Of a DNA stretch of 64,000 bases, positions 55,989 to 64,000 are shown in pieces. The DNA comes from Thalassolituus maritimus (GTDB lineage: Bacteria; Pseudomonadota; Gammaproteobacteria; Pseudomonadales; Oceanobacteraceae). The stretch lies in the NCBI GenBank assembly GCA_913019975.1, contig CAJWBH010000013.1, positions 1-64,000 on the forward strand, given 5' to 3'. Positions within the stretch are counted from its first letter, which is position 1. Each line of letters opens with the position of its first letter. The translations under genes were made by a program, and so were the position numbers. The notes below the pieces were generated by a model, which saw nothing but the letters and a program-made list of their open reading frames with translations, searched no databases and was not told the DNA's origin.

Positions 55989-56295
55989 GATTTTCAAATA
56001 TTCTTCTATTTTCTGTAAATCCCGTTTGGCCGTAATTTACCCCCCTGGCAAAGAAAAACCCCCCATAAATCGTTATATTTTGACAGTTTTTCACCGATAT
56101 TACGCTTTTTAGACACCTGTTTATCAGTTCGCTACGGTGATTTAAGCCACAACTTACTTAACCCTGTCTTTAAGACACCCCCGGCCACGCGTAAAATTTG
56201 GCATAGAGATACCTTCAACTGGAAAGTCTGGCCACGTCTAATAGACTCATCAAAACAACATCTACAACAAACATAAACCAACGCAGGTGTATCGT
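55989..56295 (+). promoter_or_regulatory. Long leader of PF10118 copy 4
   Basis: About 300 bp without an ORF. It holds two C6 runs (56040-56045 and 56059-56064), TTGACA at 56080-56085 with no matching -10 at standard distance, the AGACACCCCC motif at 56173-56182 followed by TTGGCATAGAGAT, and a translation region ending in CAGGTG 8 nt before ATG 56296. No riboswitch was recognised. Confidence 0.45.
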
Positions 56296-57216
56296 ATGAC
56301 TACTACAGCAACCGCTACTGCCCCAACTGGCAAGGTACGCATGACTGCAGGTGAGCGTGCAGGTATTCCGCCGCGCCGTATGGATTTCGAATTTTCTGAA
56401 GATTCCAAGCGCTACTGGTACGCGGACAACTCATTCCTGACGACTTTCTGGACAACACTGTCTTCACTGTTCCCGGAAGGCGAAACTTTCTTCGTTGATT
56501 CCGTGAAGAACTACCGTCACGAAATCAAAGACCAGCTTTTGAAAGACCAGGTGTCAGGCTTCATCGGTCAGGAAGCTATGCACTCGAAAGAGCACGCTGC
56601 TTTCAACGACATCGCTGAGCGCAATGGTCTGCCAGCCAACACTCTGGATAAAGAGCTGGGCATGCTGTTCAAGCTTGGTCGCAAAATTCTGCCTAAGAAG
56701 CTTCAGCTGGCTATCACGGTAGCGCTTGAACACTACACAGCAATTCTTGCTGAGCAGCTGCTGCGTGACGAGCGTCACCAGGAAAACATTCAGGACCCGG
56801 AAGCTCTGAAGCTGTGGATGTGGCACGCACTGGAAGAAAACGAACACAAGATTGTTGCGTACGATGTATACGAGACAATCGGTGGCGGTTACTTCACCCG
56901 TGTATTCGCAATGCTGGTTTCAACCATCTTTTTCTTCGCGATTGTTGGCCAGGGCCACATTCGCCTGATGTGGGCAGACCGTAGTCTGTTCAAACTGAAG
57001 GATAACCTGAAAGGCATCTGGTTCCTGTGGGGCTGGAAAGGTCTTTTCCCACAGTTGTTCTTCAAGTTCATGGACTACTTCCGTCCGGGCTTCCACCCGA
57101 ACGACCACGACACCGTTCAGCTGCTGGACGACTGGCGTGAAAAAATGCTGCAGGAGGGTGGTATGCTGGCTGACCAGATCAAAAACCCTTCTCACGTTCG
57201 CACAACGGCTGCTTAA
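56296..57216 (+). CDS. Predicted metal-dependent hydrolase, PF10118 family (copy 4)
   Basis: ATG 56296 (MTTTATATAP) is preferred over an in-frame GTG three codons earlier. 306 residues, slightly longer at both ends than copies 2 and 3. GERAGIPPRRMDFEF, GQEAMHSKEHAAFND, ALEHYTAILAEQLLRDE and MWHALEENEHKIVAYD are intact, and the hydrophobic helix MLVSTIFFFAIVGQGHIRLMW is the longest of the set. Codon choice is more biased (GGT, CGT, CTG, GAA) than in copies 2 and 3, suggesting the highest expression. It has a long leader and a strong terminator. Function unknown. Confidence 0.87.
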   Translation: MTTTATATAPTGKVRMTAGERAGIPPRRMDFEFSEDSKRYWYADNSFLTTFWTTLSSLFPEGETFFVDSVKNYRHEIKDQLLKDQVSGFIGQEAMHSKEHAAFNDIAERNGLPANTLDKELGMLFKLGRKILPKKLQLAITVALEHYTAILAEQLLRDERHQENIQDPEALKLWMWHALEENEHKIVAYDVYETIGGGYFTRVFAMLVSTIFFFAIVGQGHIRLMWADRSLFKLKDNLKGIWFLWGWKGLFPQLFFKFMDYFRPGFHPNDHDTVQLLDDWREKMLQEGGMLADQIKNPSHVRTTAA

Positions 57217-57253
57217 TCAGCCGACAGGCAACGGAACATTCCGTTCTTGTCAG

Positions 57254-57280
57254 AGGGCCGCATCAGCGGCCCTTTTTTAT
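57254..57280 (+). terminator. Terminator of PF10118 copy 4
   Basis: AGGGCCGC (57254-57261) pairs with GCGGCCCT (57266-57273) around ATCA, followed by TTTTTTAT. Confidence 0.92.
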
Positions 57281-57355
57281 TGCCGCAAAGGTAGAACCTG
57301 AGTACCATTGCGGCCAGTTTTTATCCGCTTTTCTTTGAACGGACCGCTCTTTAAT

Positions 57356-57910
57356 ATGCATTGCCCTTTCTGCGCACATCCGGAAACCAAAGTCATAGAC
57401 TCACGTCTCGTGGCTGACGGTGAACAAATCCGTCGGCGCCGGGAATGCATCCTCTGTGGTGAGCGCTTCACCACCTTCGAAACTGCCGAGCTCGTTATGC
57501 CGCGAGTGATCAAGCAGGACGGAAAGCGTGAACCTTTTGACGAAGATAAGCTTCGTTCAGGCATCCAGCGCGCACTCGAAAAACGCCCTGTCAGCATCGA
57601 ATCGATTGAGGCGGCCATCACTCATATCAAACAGAAACTCAGGGCCACAGGCGAACGCGAAGTCGCCAGCCGTGACGTAGGCGAATGGGTGATGGACGAG
57701 CTGCGCTCGCTGGACGAGGTCGCCTTCGTCCGTTTTGCATCGGTTTATCGCAGCTTCAAAGACCTTGAAGAATTCCGTGCCGAAATCGAACGGATCAGTC
57801 TGAAAGCAGCCTCTCCTGCGGTAGTTAAAGTGGTAGAGAGCTCAACACTCGCCTCTTCGGAAGCCTCAAAGGCCGGAACTGATGACCTTGGTAAGAAGGA
57901 GTCATCATGA
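57356..57910 (+). CDS. nrdR: Transcriptional repressor NrdR
   Basis: ATG 57356 ([17 protein letters not shown]) is the native start. 184 residues: zinc ribbon CPFC...CILC within residues 3-34, then an ATP-cone domain ([28 protein letters not shown] near 50). It senses dATP/ATP and represses ribonucleotide reductase genes by binding NrdR boxes. It is about 30 residues longer than E. coli NrdR (149), the extra being a Ser/Ala/Lys-rich tail. The stop overlaps the ribD start (ATGA), as in many relatives. Confidence 0.96.
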   Translation: MHCPFCAHPETKVIDSRLVADGEQIRRRRECILCGERFTTFETAELVMPRVIKQDGKREPFDEDKLRSGIQRALEKRPVSIESIEAAITHIKQKLRATGEREVASRDVGEWVMDELRSLDEVAFVRFASVYRSFKDLEEFRAEIERISLKAASPAVVKVVESSTLASSEASKAGTDDLGKKESS

Positions 57911-59046
57911 GCCGCCTGTTGCCCAACGATCTGGAATGGATGGCTGACGCCCTCCGACTTGCAAAGAAAGGTCTGTACACCACCAGCCCTAACCCTCGCG
58001 TGGGCTGCGTTATTGTCAAAGACGGTGTCAAAGTCGGAGAAGGCTGGCACCAGAAAGCCGGTGAGCCGCACGCAGAAGTTCACGCTCTGCGCGCTGCCGG
58101 TGATGAGGCACGCGGCGCTACGGCTTACGTTACGCTGGAGCCTTGCAGCCACTATGGCCGAACGCCTCCATGCGCAGAAGGACTGATTAAGGCCGGCGTT
58201 GCCAGAGTCGTTGGCGCAGTCCGGGACCCTAACCCGAGCGTTGCCGGGCGCGGATACGAGATGCTCAGACAAGCAGGCATAGAGGTTGTCGAGTCGTGTC
58301 TCGAAGCTGAAGCAGGTGCGATCAATGCTGGATTTATGAAACGCATGCGCACAGGCCTGCCGTATGTGCGGATAAAGCTTGCAATGAGTCTCGACGGACG
58401 CACAGCGATGGCGTCCGGTGAAAGCCAATGGATTACAGGCAGCGCCGCCCGACGCGATGTTCAGGCGCTCAGGGCCCAAAGCTGTGCTGTCATAACCGGG
58501 GCCGAGAGCGTCATCATCGATAACCCGTCCATGACGGTGCGCCCTGACGAGGCGGGTCTGGATATTCCAGAAGGTCTGTGCCGGCAACCTCTGCGAGTCA
58601 TCGTAGACGGTGCTCACCGTGTCAGTAACGAGGCTACGATCTTCGACAAGCCCGGAGACATTCTGATTGCTGCCCGCACGCCTCCAGCATCGCCCATTAA
58701 CCGCGATACTAGTCTCGGGGCGCTGAATTATTGGGCTGGCGAGCGCGATGAACACACCGACATCGACGCTCTGTTGCGTCACCTTGCGACTCAGGGCAGC
58801 AATGAAGTTCTCATCGAAAGCGGAGCAAAACTCGCGGGTGCCTTTGTCAGTGCAGGCCTCGTCGACGAACTTATCGTATACTGCGCGCCAACATTACTCG
58901 GAAGTGACGCGCGGCCGCTGCTATCATTGCCACTCAGTGAGATGAAGCAGCAGATCCGCTGGCAATGGCAGGACGTTCGCATGGTCGGTAACGACCTGCG
59001 GCTGACGCTGCGCCCTGACACTTCTACAGCAGCAAAGAAGGCCTGA
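57907..59046 (+). CDS. ribD: Bifunctional pyrimidine deaminase/reductase RibD
   Basis: 379 residues. Deaminase domain at the N-terminus with HAEVHAL near 57 and [15 protein letters not shown] near 81 (zinc ligands and catalytic Glu), then the reductase domain from about 150 ([28 protein letters not shown]). It performs the second and third steps of riboflavin synthesis. Overlap with nrdR by 4 bp; ribE follows after one base. Confidence 0.96.
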   Translation: MSRLLPNDLEWMADALRLAKKGLYTTSPNPRVGCVIVKDGVKVGEGWHQKAGEPHAEVHALRAAGDEARGATAYVTLEPCSHYGRTPPCAEGLIKAGVARVVGAVRDPNPSVAGRGYEMLRQAGIEVVESCLEAEAGAINAGFMKRMRTGLPYVRIKLAMSLDGRTAMASGESQWITGSAARRDVQALRAQSCAVITGAESVIIDNPSMTVRPDEAGLDIPEGLCRQPLRVIVDGAHRVSNEATIFDKPGDILIAARTPPASPINRDTSLGALNYWAGERDEHTDIDALLRHLATQGSNEVLIESGAKLAGAFVSAGLVDELIVYCAPTLLGSDARPLLSLPLSEMKQQIRWQWQDVRMVGNDLRLTLRPDTSTAAKKA

Positions 59047-59047
59047 C

Positions 59048-59698
59048 GTGTTTACCGGTATTATTGAAGCAGTGGGCAAAATAGCCAGCACCCGATCTGA
59101 ACAAGGCGACCTGCGCCTACGGATCAATACGGGCAACCTGGATCTGAGCGATGTAAAGCTCGGCGACAGCATTGCAACCAATGGTGTCTGCCTGACCGTC
59201 GTTGCAGCCCATGCCGATGGTTTTGAAGCCGATGTATCGCGGGAATCTCTCGCTCACACCCGGATTGCTCAGTGGGCACCGGGTACCCGAGTAAATCTTG
59301 AGAAAGCGATGCTGCCGACGACCCGTATGGGCGGCCATATTGTCAGTGGTCATGTCGACGGTGTTGGTGTTGTCCGCGGACGCAAGGCTGATGCGCGCTC
59401 AATCCGCTTTGACATCGAAGTGCCCGCCGATCTGCGTCGCTACATAGCCGCCAAAGGCTCAGTCACCGTCGATGGTGTCAGCCTGACGACGAACGCACTG
59501 ACGGCAACAGGTTTTGAATTGAACATTGTGCCTCATACGGCGCAGGAAACGACTCTGGCCGACCTGGAAGCCGGAGCAGAAGTTCACCTTGAGGTCGACG
59601 TGATTGCACGTTACCTCGAGCAGCTTCTGGGACAAAAAACACACGATGAAAGTCGCCTGACACCAGCGTTCCTCGCTGAGAACGGCTTCTGGAAATAA
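59048..59698 (+). CDS. ribE: Riboflavin synthase, alpha chain
   Basis: 216 residues starting at GTG 59048 (read as MFTGIIEAVG, the invariant start). Two homologous lumazine-binding barrels: about 1-95 with GDSIATNGVCLTVV near 38, and 97-195 with GSVTVDGVSLTTNAL near 136. It dismutates two lumazines to riboflavin. The gene is called ribC in E. coli; I use the pseudomonad-style ribE. It is one base after the ribD stop. Confidence 0.95.
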   Translation: MFTGIIEAVGKIASTRSEQGDLRLRINTGNLDLSDVKLGDSIATNGVCLTVVAAHADGFEADVSRESLAHTRIAQWAPGTRVNLEKAMLPTTRMGGHIVSGHVDGVGVVRGRKADARSIRFDIEVPADLRRYIAAKGSVTVDGVSLTTNALTATGFELNIVPHTAQETTLADLEAGAEVHLEVDVIARYLEQLLGQKTHDESRLTPAFLAENGFWK

Positions 59699-59710
59699 CC
59701 GGGAAGTATT

Positions 59711-60826
59711 ATGGCTCTGAACAGTATCGAAGAAATTATTGCCGATATCCGCGATGGTAAAATGGTTATCCTGATGGATGACGAGGATCGCGAAAACGAA
59801 GGCGATATCATTGTAGCGTCTGAGAAAGTTACCCCCGACATAATCAACTTTATGGCAACAGAAGCCCGTGGTCTGATCTGCCTGACTCTGACAGGTGAAC
59901 GCTGTGATTATCTGGGGCTGCCATCGATGGTTGCGGGCAACGGTGCTAAGTTCTCTACCCCCTTCACCGTCTCTATCGAAGCGGCAGAAGGCGTTACCAC
60001 TGGTATTTCAGCAGCAGACCGTGCAGCAACTATCCTCGCCGCTGTAAACCCGATGGGCAAGCCAGATGACATCGTGCAGCCAGGTCATATCTTCCCACTG
60101 CGAGCGCGCCCGGGCGGTGTACTGAGCCGTGCTGGTCATACCGAAGCAGGCTGCGACCTCGCTCGCCTGGCTGGCCTGATTCCATCGGCAGCCATTGTTG
60201 AAGTCATGAACGCCGATGGCACCATGGCCCGCCGCCCTGACCTCGAAGTCTTCGCAGAAAAACACGGCCTGAAGATCGGCACTATTGCCGACCTGATCCA
60301 GTACCGTATGGCGAACGAAAAAACCATCGAGGTCGTATCGGAAGACAAAGCACATACTGAATTTGGTGACTTCAACCTCATTACCTTCCGCGACACGATT
60401 CAGGGCGAAACACACCTCGCTCTGACGATGGGTGATATCCAGCCGGAAGAACCGACTCTGGTTCGCGTTCAGACCAATAATATGATCCGCGACGTACTGG
60501 GTCTGCGCTCCTGCGAATCTGGCAGCTGGTCGTCGACCGCAGCCCTGGAGCATATTGCGAAAGAAGGCAAAGGCGTCCTGGTTCTGCTTTCAGCGGATCA
60601 GAAAGAAGACGTCAGCGCCTCGCTTGATAACTTCTTTGGCCGCGCCAAGCCTATGCGTAGCCCGAACACAGACAGCAGCGGTGCCTTCCTGACGATCGGC
60701 ACTGGCTCTCAGATTCTGCGCGAACTGAACGTCCGTAAGATGAGACTGCTCAGCTCTGAAATGAAATACAGTGGCATCTCGGGTTTTGATCTCGAAATCA
60801 CCGAATATCTGCCATTCAGCGAATAA
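59711..60826 (+). CDS. ribB: 3,4-dihydroxy-2-butanone 4-phosphate synthase with degenerate GTP cyclohydrolase II domain (RibBX type)
   Basis: 371 residues. The N-terminal RibB domain is complete: [12 protein letters not shown] near 23 (acidic loop), TPFTVSIEA near 82, and [21 protein letters not shown] near 117. The C-terminal half follows GTP cyclohydrolase II, but where the family has the RVHSECLTGD and CDCG cysteines this protein reads [20 protein letters not shown], so the zinc site is missing and cyclohydrolase activity is unlikely. This matches the RibBX hybrids described in proteobacteria. A separate ribA should exist elsewhere. GGGAAG precedes the ATG. Confidence 0.92.
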   Translation: MALNSIEEIIADIRDGKMVILMDDEDRENEGDIIVASEKVTPDIINFMATEARGLICLTLTGERCDYLGLPSMVAGNGAKFSTPFTVSIEAAEGVTTGISAADRAATILAAVNPMGKPDDIVQPGHIFPLRARPGGVLSRAGHTEAGCDLARLAGLIPSAAIVEVMNADGTMARRPDLEVFAEKHGLKIGTIADLIQYRMANEKTIEVVSEDKAHTEFGDFNLITFRDTIQGETHLALTMGDIQPEEPTLVRVQTNNMIRDVLGLRSCESGSWSSTAALEHIAKEGKGVLVLLSADQKEDVSASLDNFFGRAKPMRSPNTDSSGAFLTIGTGSQILRELNVRKMRLLSSEMKYSGISGFDLEITEYLPFSE

Positions 60827-60846
60827 TTGACCGACAGGAAATCATT

Positions 60847-61323
60847 ATGAAACACATCCGTACAATCGAAGGGAATCTGACCCCGAACGACGGCAAGTAC
60901 GCCATCGTAGTTGGCCGCTGGAACGCCTTTGTTGTTGAAAGCCTGCTCGAAGGTGCTGTCGACTCTCTTACGCGCCATGGCGTTGAAGCAGACAACATCA
61001 CCATTATCCGCGCACCAGGCGCAGTTGAAATTCCGCTGGTCGTGAAAAAAGCAGCAGCGTCTGGCAAATACGATGCAGTCATCGCACTGGGTGCTGTCAT
61101 TCGTGGTGGTACGCCGCACTTTGAGTTTGTTGCGGGCGAATGCTCGAAAGGCCTGGCATCTGTCATGATGGAATACGATATCCCGGTAGCTTTCGGTGTT
61201 CTGACCGTCGACACCATCGAACAAGCTATCGAACGCTCTGGTACCAAGGCAGGTAACAAGGGTGAAGAAGCAGCAATGTCAGCCTTTGAAATGGTTGCCC
61301 TGCTCAAAGCAATGGAGGCGTAA
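60847..61323 (+). CDS. ribH: 6,7-dimethyl-8-ribityllumazine synthase
   Basis: 158 residues. [17 protein letters not shown] near 23, [13 protein letters not shown] near 55, [20 protein letters not shown] near 78 and [20 protein letters not shown] near 111 are the lumazine synthase blocks, with the catalytic His in PHFEFV. It condenses the RibB and RibD products and forms icosahedral or pentameric assemblies. AGGA precedes the ATG; nusB follows 6 bp later. Confidence 0.97.
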   Translation: MKHIRTIEGNLTPNDGKYAIVVGRWNAFVVESLLEGAVDSLTRHGVEADNITIIRAPGAVEIPLVVKKAAASGKYDAVIALGAVIRGGTPHFEFVAGECSKGLASVMMEYDIPVAFGVLTVDTIEQAIERSGTKAGNKGEEAAMSAFEMVALLKAMEA

Positions 61324-61328
61324 GGACA

Positions 61329-61790
61329 ATGTCCCGAGCTTCTGGCCATCAGAAATCCAGCCCAGCTGCGCGCCGTAAAGCGCGTCGCTTTGCATTGCAG
61401 GCACTGTATCAATGGCAGGTGTCTGGTAGCGGTCTTGGCGACATCGAAGCCGAATTCCGCACTGACAACGACATGAGCAAAGTGGATGACGAGTATTTCC
61501 ACGATATTCTTCATGGCGTGCCCAAAGAAAAGAGTGTACTGGACGAAAAAATTCAGCCGTTCCTGGATCGTCGCATCGATGAGCTGACTCCAGTAGAACT
61601 GGCGATTCTTCGCTTAGGCGCCTTTGAAATGTGCCACCGTATTGATGTGCCTTACAAGGTCGTCATTAACGAGGCCATTGAGCTGGCGAAGACCTTCGGC
61701 GCAACCGACGGTCATAAATACGTTAACGGTGTTCTCGATAAGCTGGCACAACGCGAGCGTATGGTGGAAATACGTGGCGGTAAAGGCTGA
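61329..61790 (+). CDS. nusB: Transcription antitermination factor NusB
   Basis: 153 residues. [20 protein letters not shown] near 14 is the RNA-binding N-terminal region, and [55 protein letters not shown] is the diagnostic C-terminal region (given here as two adjoining motifs, [17 protein letters not shown] and [16 protein letters not shown]). With NusE it binds boxA in rRNA leaders. AAGGA precedes the ATG. Confidence 0.96.
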   Translation: MSRASGHQKSSPAARRKARRFALQALYQWQVSGSGLGDIEAEFRTDNDMSKVDDEYFHDILHGVPKEKSVLDEKIQPFLDRRIDELTPVELAILRLGAFEMCHRIDVPYKVVINEAIELAKTFGATDGHKYVNGVLDKLAQRERMVEIRGGKG

Positions 61791-61793
61791 CTT

Positions 61794-62747
61794 TTGGCGC
61801 GGTCTTCAGAGTTTGACCTGATCCGCGACTGTTTTTCTACCGGTTACCCGGCAGCGAGTGACTTGCTGCTGGGGATTGGTGACGACTGTTCCCTGATCAC
61901 TCCCCCCTCCGATATGGAACTCGCCCAGAGCATTGATACTCAGGTTGCGGGTGTGCATTTTCCTGCTGATGCTCCGCCTGGCCTGATTGCTGGCCGTGCA
62001 CTGCGCTGCGCCACCAGCGACCTTGCTGCTATGGGCGCTGTACCGCAAGGCTTTCATCTCGCCCTGACACTGAACAACAGCGAAGACTGGTTTCTCCGTG
62101 ACCTTGCTGCTGGCCTACGCCTCACAGCTAATACGTTAAATATGCCGTTGTTAGGCGGCGATACTACGTACGGCGAACATCTGACCATTACCGTTGCTGT
62201 GCAAGGCTGGTTGCCACGAGGACTGGGCTTACGACGCGATGCCGCGCGTCCGGGTCAGGACATCTGGCTCACCGGCAAGGTCGGAGGAGCAGCACTGATA
62301 CTCGACGACGTCCTCCGGGACCCGACAAGAGACGATCAGGAAACTGCCCCCTACTATCACCCCAGAGTGCACCTGTCGTTTGGGCACCTGCTGCTGAGCC
62401 TGGCCACCGCCGCCATCGATATCTCAGACGGACTGATTCAGGATACCCGCCACATAGCGAATGCTTCCGGTGTCGTGATGAATCTGGATGCTGAGAAGAT
62501 ACCTACCGCAGTCAATGGGGAACATCCACGCTGGCATGAATGTCTGACTGGTGGTGACGATTACCAGCTACTGTTTACCGCACCCGCCAATGCCCGCGAG
62601 CGCATTGAAGCCTGCGCATTAACGGCAGGGTTACGCGAGTGCCGGATCGTAGGTAGCGTCACTGCCGGCGACGCAGATGTCTGCGTCCACAAAAATAATG
62701 AATTACTGGTATTCAGCAAAGAAGGGTACACCCACTTCCGTAGCTGA
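61794..62747 (+). CDS. thiL: Thiamine-monophosphate kinase
   Basis: 317 residues with TTG start at 61794 (read MARSSEFDLIRDCF), the only start that keeps the conserved N-terminus; AAAGG lies 10 nt upstream. LLLGIGDDCSLI near 24 is the ATP/Mg motif, GRALRCATSDLAAMGA near 66, LLGGDTTYGEHLTITV near 120 and LTGGDDYQLLFTAP near 248 are family blocks. It makes thiamine diphosphate. Follows nusB by 3 bp; pgpA, the usual next gene, is absent here. Confidence 0.93.
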   Translation: MARSSEFDLIRDCFSTGYPAASDLLLGIGDDCSLITPPSDMELAQSIDTQVAGVHFPADAPPGLIAGRALRCATSDLAAMGAVPQGFHLALTLNNSEDWFLRDLAAGLRLTANTLNMPLLGGDTTYGEHLTITVAVQGWLPRGLGLRRDAARPGQDIWLTGKVGGAALILDDVLRDPTRDDQETAPYYHPRVHLSFGHLLLSLATAAIDISDGLIQDTRHIANASGVVMNLDAEKIPTAVNGEHPRWHECLTGGDDYQLLFTAPANARERIEACALTAGLRECRIVGSVTAGDADVCVHKNNELLVFSKEGYTHFRS

Positions 62748-62779
62748 TACTGCTCTGAGATTCACACAGGACGATTGCC

Positions 62780-63499
62780 ATGAATACTCACAACAGATTT
62801 CTTGCCGTACTGGGCACATTTCTTTTTATCATCAGCATGAGCGCCCCAGCACTCAGTGACAGCGCTTATATTGATGTCAGCGGTCAGGGGGAACTGGATG
62901 TTTATCCGGATTTCCTGACGCTTTCCGTTGAACTCAGTGCGACAGAAAAAGACGTTGTACGCGCAAAAAACAAAGTCGATGACGCTTTCGCTCAACTATC
63001 GAAAGTCGCAGAGGAACACGGCATTGCCGAAGACGATATCGAATCAGTCCGGATCAGCAATTACCCTCAATGGGAATATCAGGGCAATGGCAAACGCGAG
63101 CTGATCGGTCACCGGGTTATTCGCCCTGTTACCATCACTCTTCGTACGCTGGATAAATACGGCCCGTTTCTTGAAGAAGTCCTGATCGACGAGCGCTACC
63201 GTATTCAGAACACCAGCCTGGGCTTTGATAAGCCCGCAGAGCACGAGAGCAAAGCCCGCCGCCTGGCCTTACTGGATGCCAAAGCTAAAGCAGAAGAAAT
63301 GGCGGCCACTCTGGGGCAGAAAGTGACAGGTGTACTCTGGATTCAGGAGCAGGCTGCGCACTTCCCACAGCCAGTTATGATGATGGAAAGCGCCCCGATG
63401 ATGCGGTCTGCCAAAGCGGACAGCGGCAGCGGTATGAAAATTCAGGAGCAGACCATCAGCCAGCAGGTTCAGGTCCGCTTCGAGATGGAAAAAGACTGA
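62780..63499 (+). CDS. SIMPL-domain (DUF541) periplasmic protein
   Basis: 239 residues: signal peptide 1-26 (FLAVLGTFLFIISMSAPALS), then one SIMPL domain: YIDVSGQGELDVYPDFLTLSVEL near 30 and GHRVIRPVTITLRTLDKYG near 110, with KARRLALLDAKAKAEEMAATLG near 153 as the helical region. Related proteins (YggE-like) are linked to oxidative-stress phenotypes; mechanism unknown. AGGA precedes the ATG. Confidence 0.9.
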   Translation: MNTHNRFLAVLGTFLFIISMSAPALSDSAYIDVSGQGELDVYPDFLTLSVELSATEKDVVRAKNKVDDAFAQLSKVAEEHGIAEDDIESVRISNYPQWEYQGNGKRELIGHRVIRPVTITLRTLDKYGPFLEEVLIDERYRIQNTSLGFDKPAEHESKARRLALLDAKAKAEEMAATLGQKVTGVLWIQEQAAHFPQPVMMMESAPMMRSAKADSGSGMKIQEQTISQQVQVRFEMEKD

Positions 63500-63521
63500 C
63501 TGAGCGAGCGAAATACCAGAG

Positions 63522-63764
63522 ATGAGCGAAACACCCGAGATACAACCGGGTCGCTACCGCCACTATAAGGGTAGCGACTATGAAGTGTTTGGGCTGGTCC
63601 GACACAGTGAAACAGAAGAGTGGCTGGTTCATTACCGCACGCTCTACGGTGACTTCAGCCACTGGGTACGCCCCCTGACCATGTTCACAGAACAAGTGAC
63701 GACGACCGAAGGAACACAACCGCGCTTTCGTTACATCGGCGTTTACAGCGGAGACGTCGAGTGA
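63522..63764 (+). CDS. DUF1653 family protein
   Basis: 80 residues covering the whole DUF1653 domain: IQPGRYRHYKGSDYEVFGLVRHSETEE near 7-33, WLVHYRTLYGD near 34, and HWVRPLTMFTEQV near 47. Function unknown; the small beta fold may bind RNA or a nucleotide, which is only a guess. Its stop overlaps the next start (GTGA). Confidence 0.92.
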   Translation: MSETPEIQPGRYRHYKGSDYEVFGLVRHSETEEWLVHYRTLYGDFSHWVRPLTMFTEQVTTTEGTQPRFRYIGVYSGDVE

Positions 63765-64000
63765 CCCCTGCCGTAAACGCCGCGAAAAAAGGCGGCATAA
63801 CATATGAGCTGCTTGAATACAGCCATGATGCTAACGCTGAAAGCTACGGTCTTGAAGCGGCTGAGAAACTCGGGCTGCCCCCAGACAGTGTCTTCAAAAC
63901 ATTGTTGGTCAGCCTGACTGGCCATAAAAGTACACTGGCTGTCGCAGTACTGCCCGTCTCTAACACCCTGAGTCTGAAATCCATCGCTAAAGCGGTGGGT
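63761..64000 (+). CDS. ybaK: YbaK-family Cys-tRNA(Pro) deacylase (partial, runs off the window)
   Basis: Starts at GTG 63761, overlapping the DUF1653 stop, with GGAG 8 nt upstream. The 80 visible residues include ITYELLEYSHD, SYGLEAAEKLGLPPDSVFKTLLV and LAVAVLPVSNTLSLKSIAKAVG, matching YbaK/EbsC: the conserved VFKTLL contains the lysine used for tRNA deacylation. YbaK hydrolyses mischarged Cys-tRNA(Pro). The 3' end is outside the window. Confidence 0.88.
   Translation, partial: MTPAVNAAKKGGITYELLEYSHDANAESYGLEAAEKLGLPPDSVFKTLLVSLTGHKSTLAVAVLPVSNTLSLKSIAKAVG

Noticed and set aside
57745..58782. Minus-strand ORF of 345 codons over ribD and nrdR
   Set aside because: It is fully antisense to two well-supported genes and shows no recognisable domain.
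59699..59710. FMN riboswitch before the riboflavin genes
   Set aside because: Gaps between the rib genes are only a few bases, and no RFN-like element was seen before nrdR or ribB.

Overview
The window reads as chromosomal DNA of a marine, probably hydrocarbon- or lipid-degrading gammaproteobacterium (Oceanospirillales-like; Thalassolituus/Oleibacter-type is my best guess). The grounds are gammaproteobacterial synteny blocks (recA-recX; alaS-lysC-csrA-tRNA-Ser-tRNA-Arg; nrdR-ribD-ribE-ribB-ribH-nusB-thiL; mutS next to fdxA), a run of lipid and oxygenation genes, and very large calcium-binding secreted proteins. The genus is inference; no rRNA or other marker settles it.

Layout. 1-1.2 kb: a decayed metal-efflux locus on the minus strand, with a TolC-like gene cut short and a His/Cys-rich CopL-like gene interrupted by an in-frame amber codon, behind three tandem 10-bp repeats. 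1.3-5.4 kb: a large secreted protein of three repeated modules with a GlyGly-CTERM-like tail. 5.4-15 kb: a lipid/oxidation neighbourhood (nitronate monooxygenase-like, crotonase, MobA-like nucleotidyltransferase, acyl-CoA ligase, a PF10118 metal-dependent hydrolase, DUF188, PanE-like reductase, a Baeyer-Villiger-type monooxygenase divergent from an AraC regulator). 15-17.2 kb: GGDEF protein, cmoM, DUF523. 17.2-22.5 kb: minus-strand alaS, lysC, csrA, tRNA-Ser(GCU) and two tRNA-Arg(ACG), followed by two 176/177-bp units that each carry the last 19 nt of the tRNA, an arrangement strikingly like the E. coli tyrT/rtT repeats. 22.6-27.5 kb: small membrane and periplasmic proteins, an epoxide-hydrolase-like enzyme, a type II NADH dehydrogenase and an AraC regulator. 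27.6-29.7 kb: recX, recA with LexA box, pncC.

29.8-39.7 kb is a single 3295-codon gene: secreted adhesin-like N-terminus, Ig-like repeats, about 1340 residues of thrombospondin type 3 calcium-binding repeats, two hydrophobic segments, then a complete OmpA-type barrel and peptidoglycan-binding domain. 40-53 kb: mutS, fdxA, moeA, a FAH-family enzyme, a PilZ protein, ettA, a five-PAS GGDEF-EAL protein and glyA. 53.3-57.2 kb: a small unknown gene and three tandem paralogues of PF10118 lie between glyA and nrdR. 57.3-64 kb: nrdR and the riboflavin operon (with a GTP cyclohydrolase II-like domain lacking its zinc cysteines), nusB, thiL, a SIMPL-domain protein, DUF1653 and the start of ybaK.

The most distinctive things are the tRNA-linked repeat array, the expansion of the uncharacterised PF10118 family (four copies), and the adhesin-OmpA fusion. 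No CRISPR array, prophage, or intact insertion sequence was seen.
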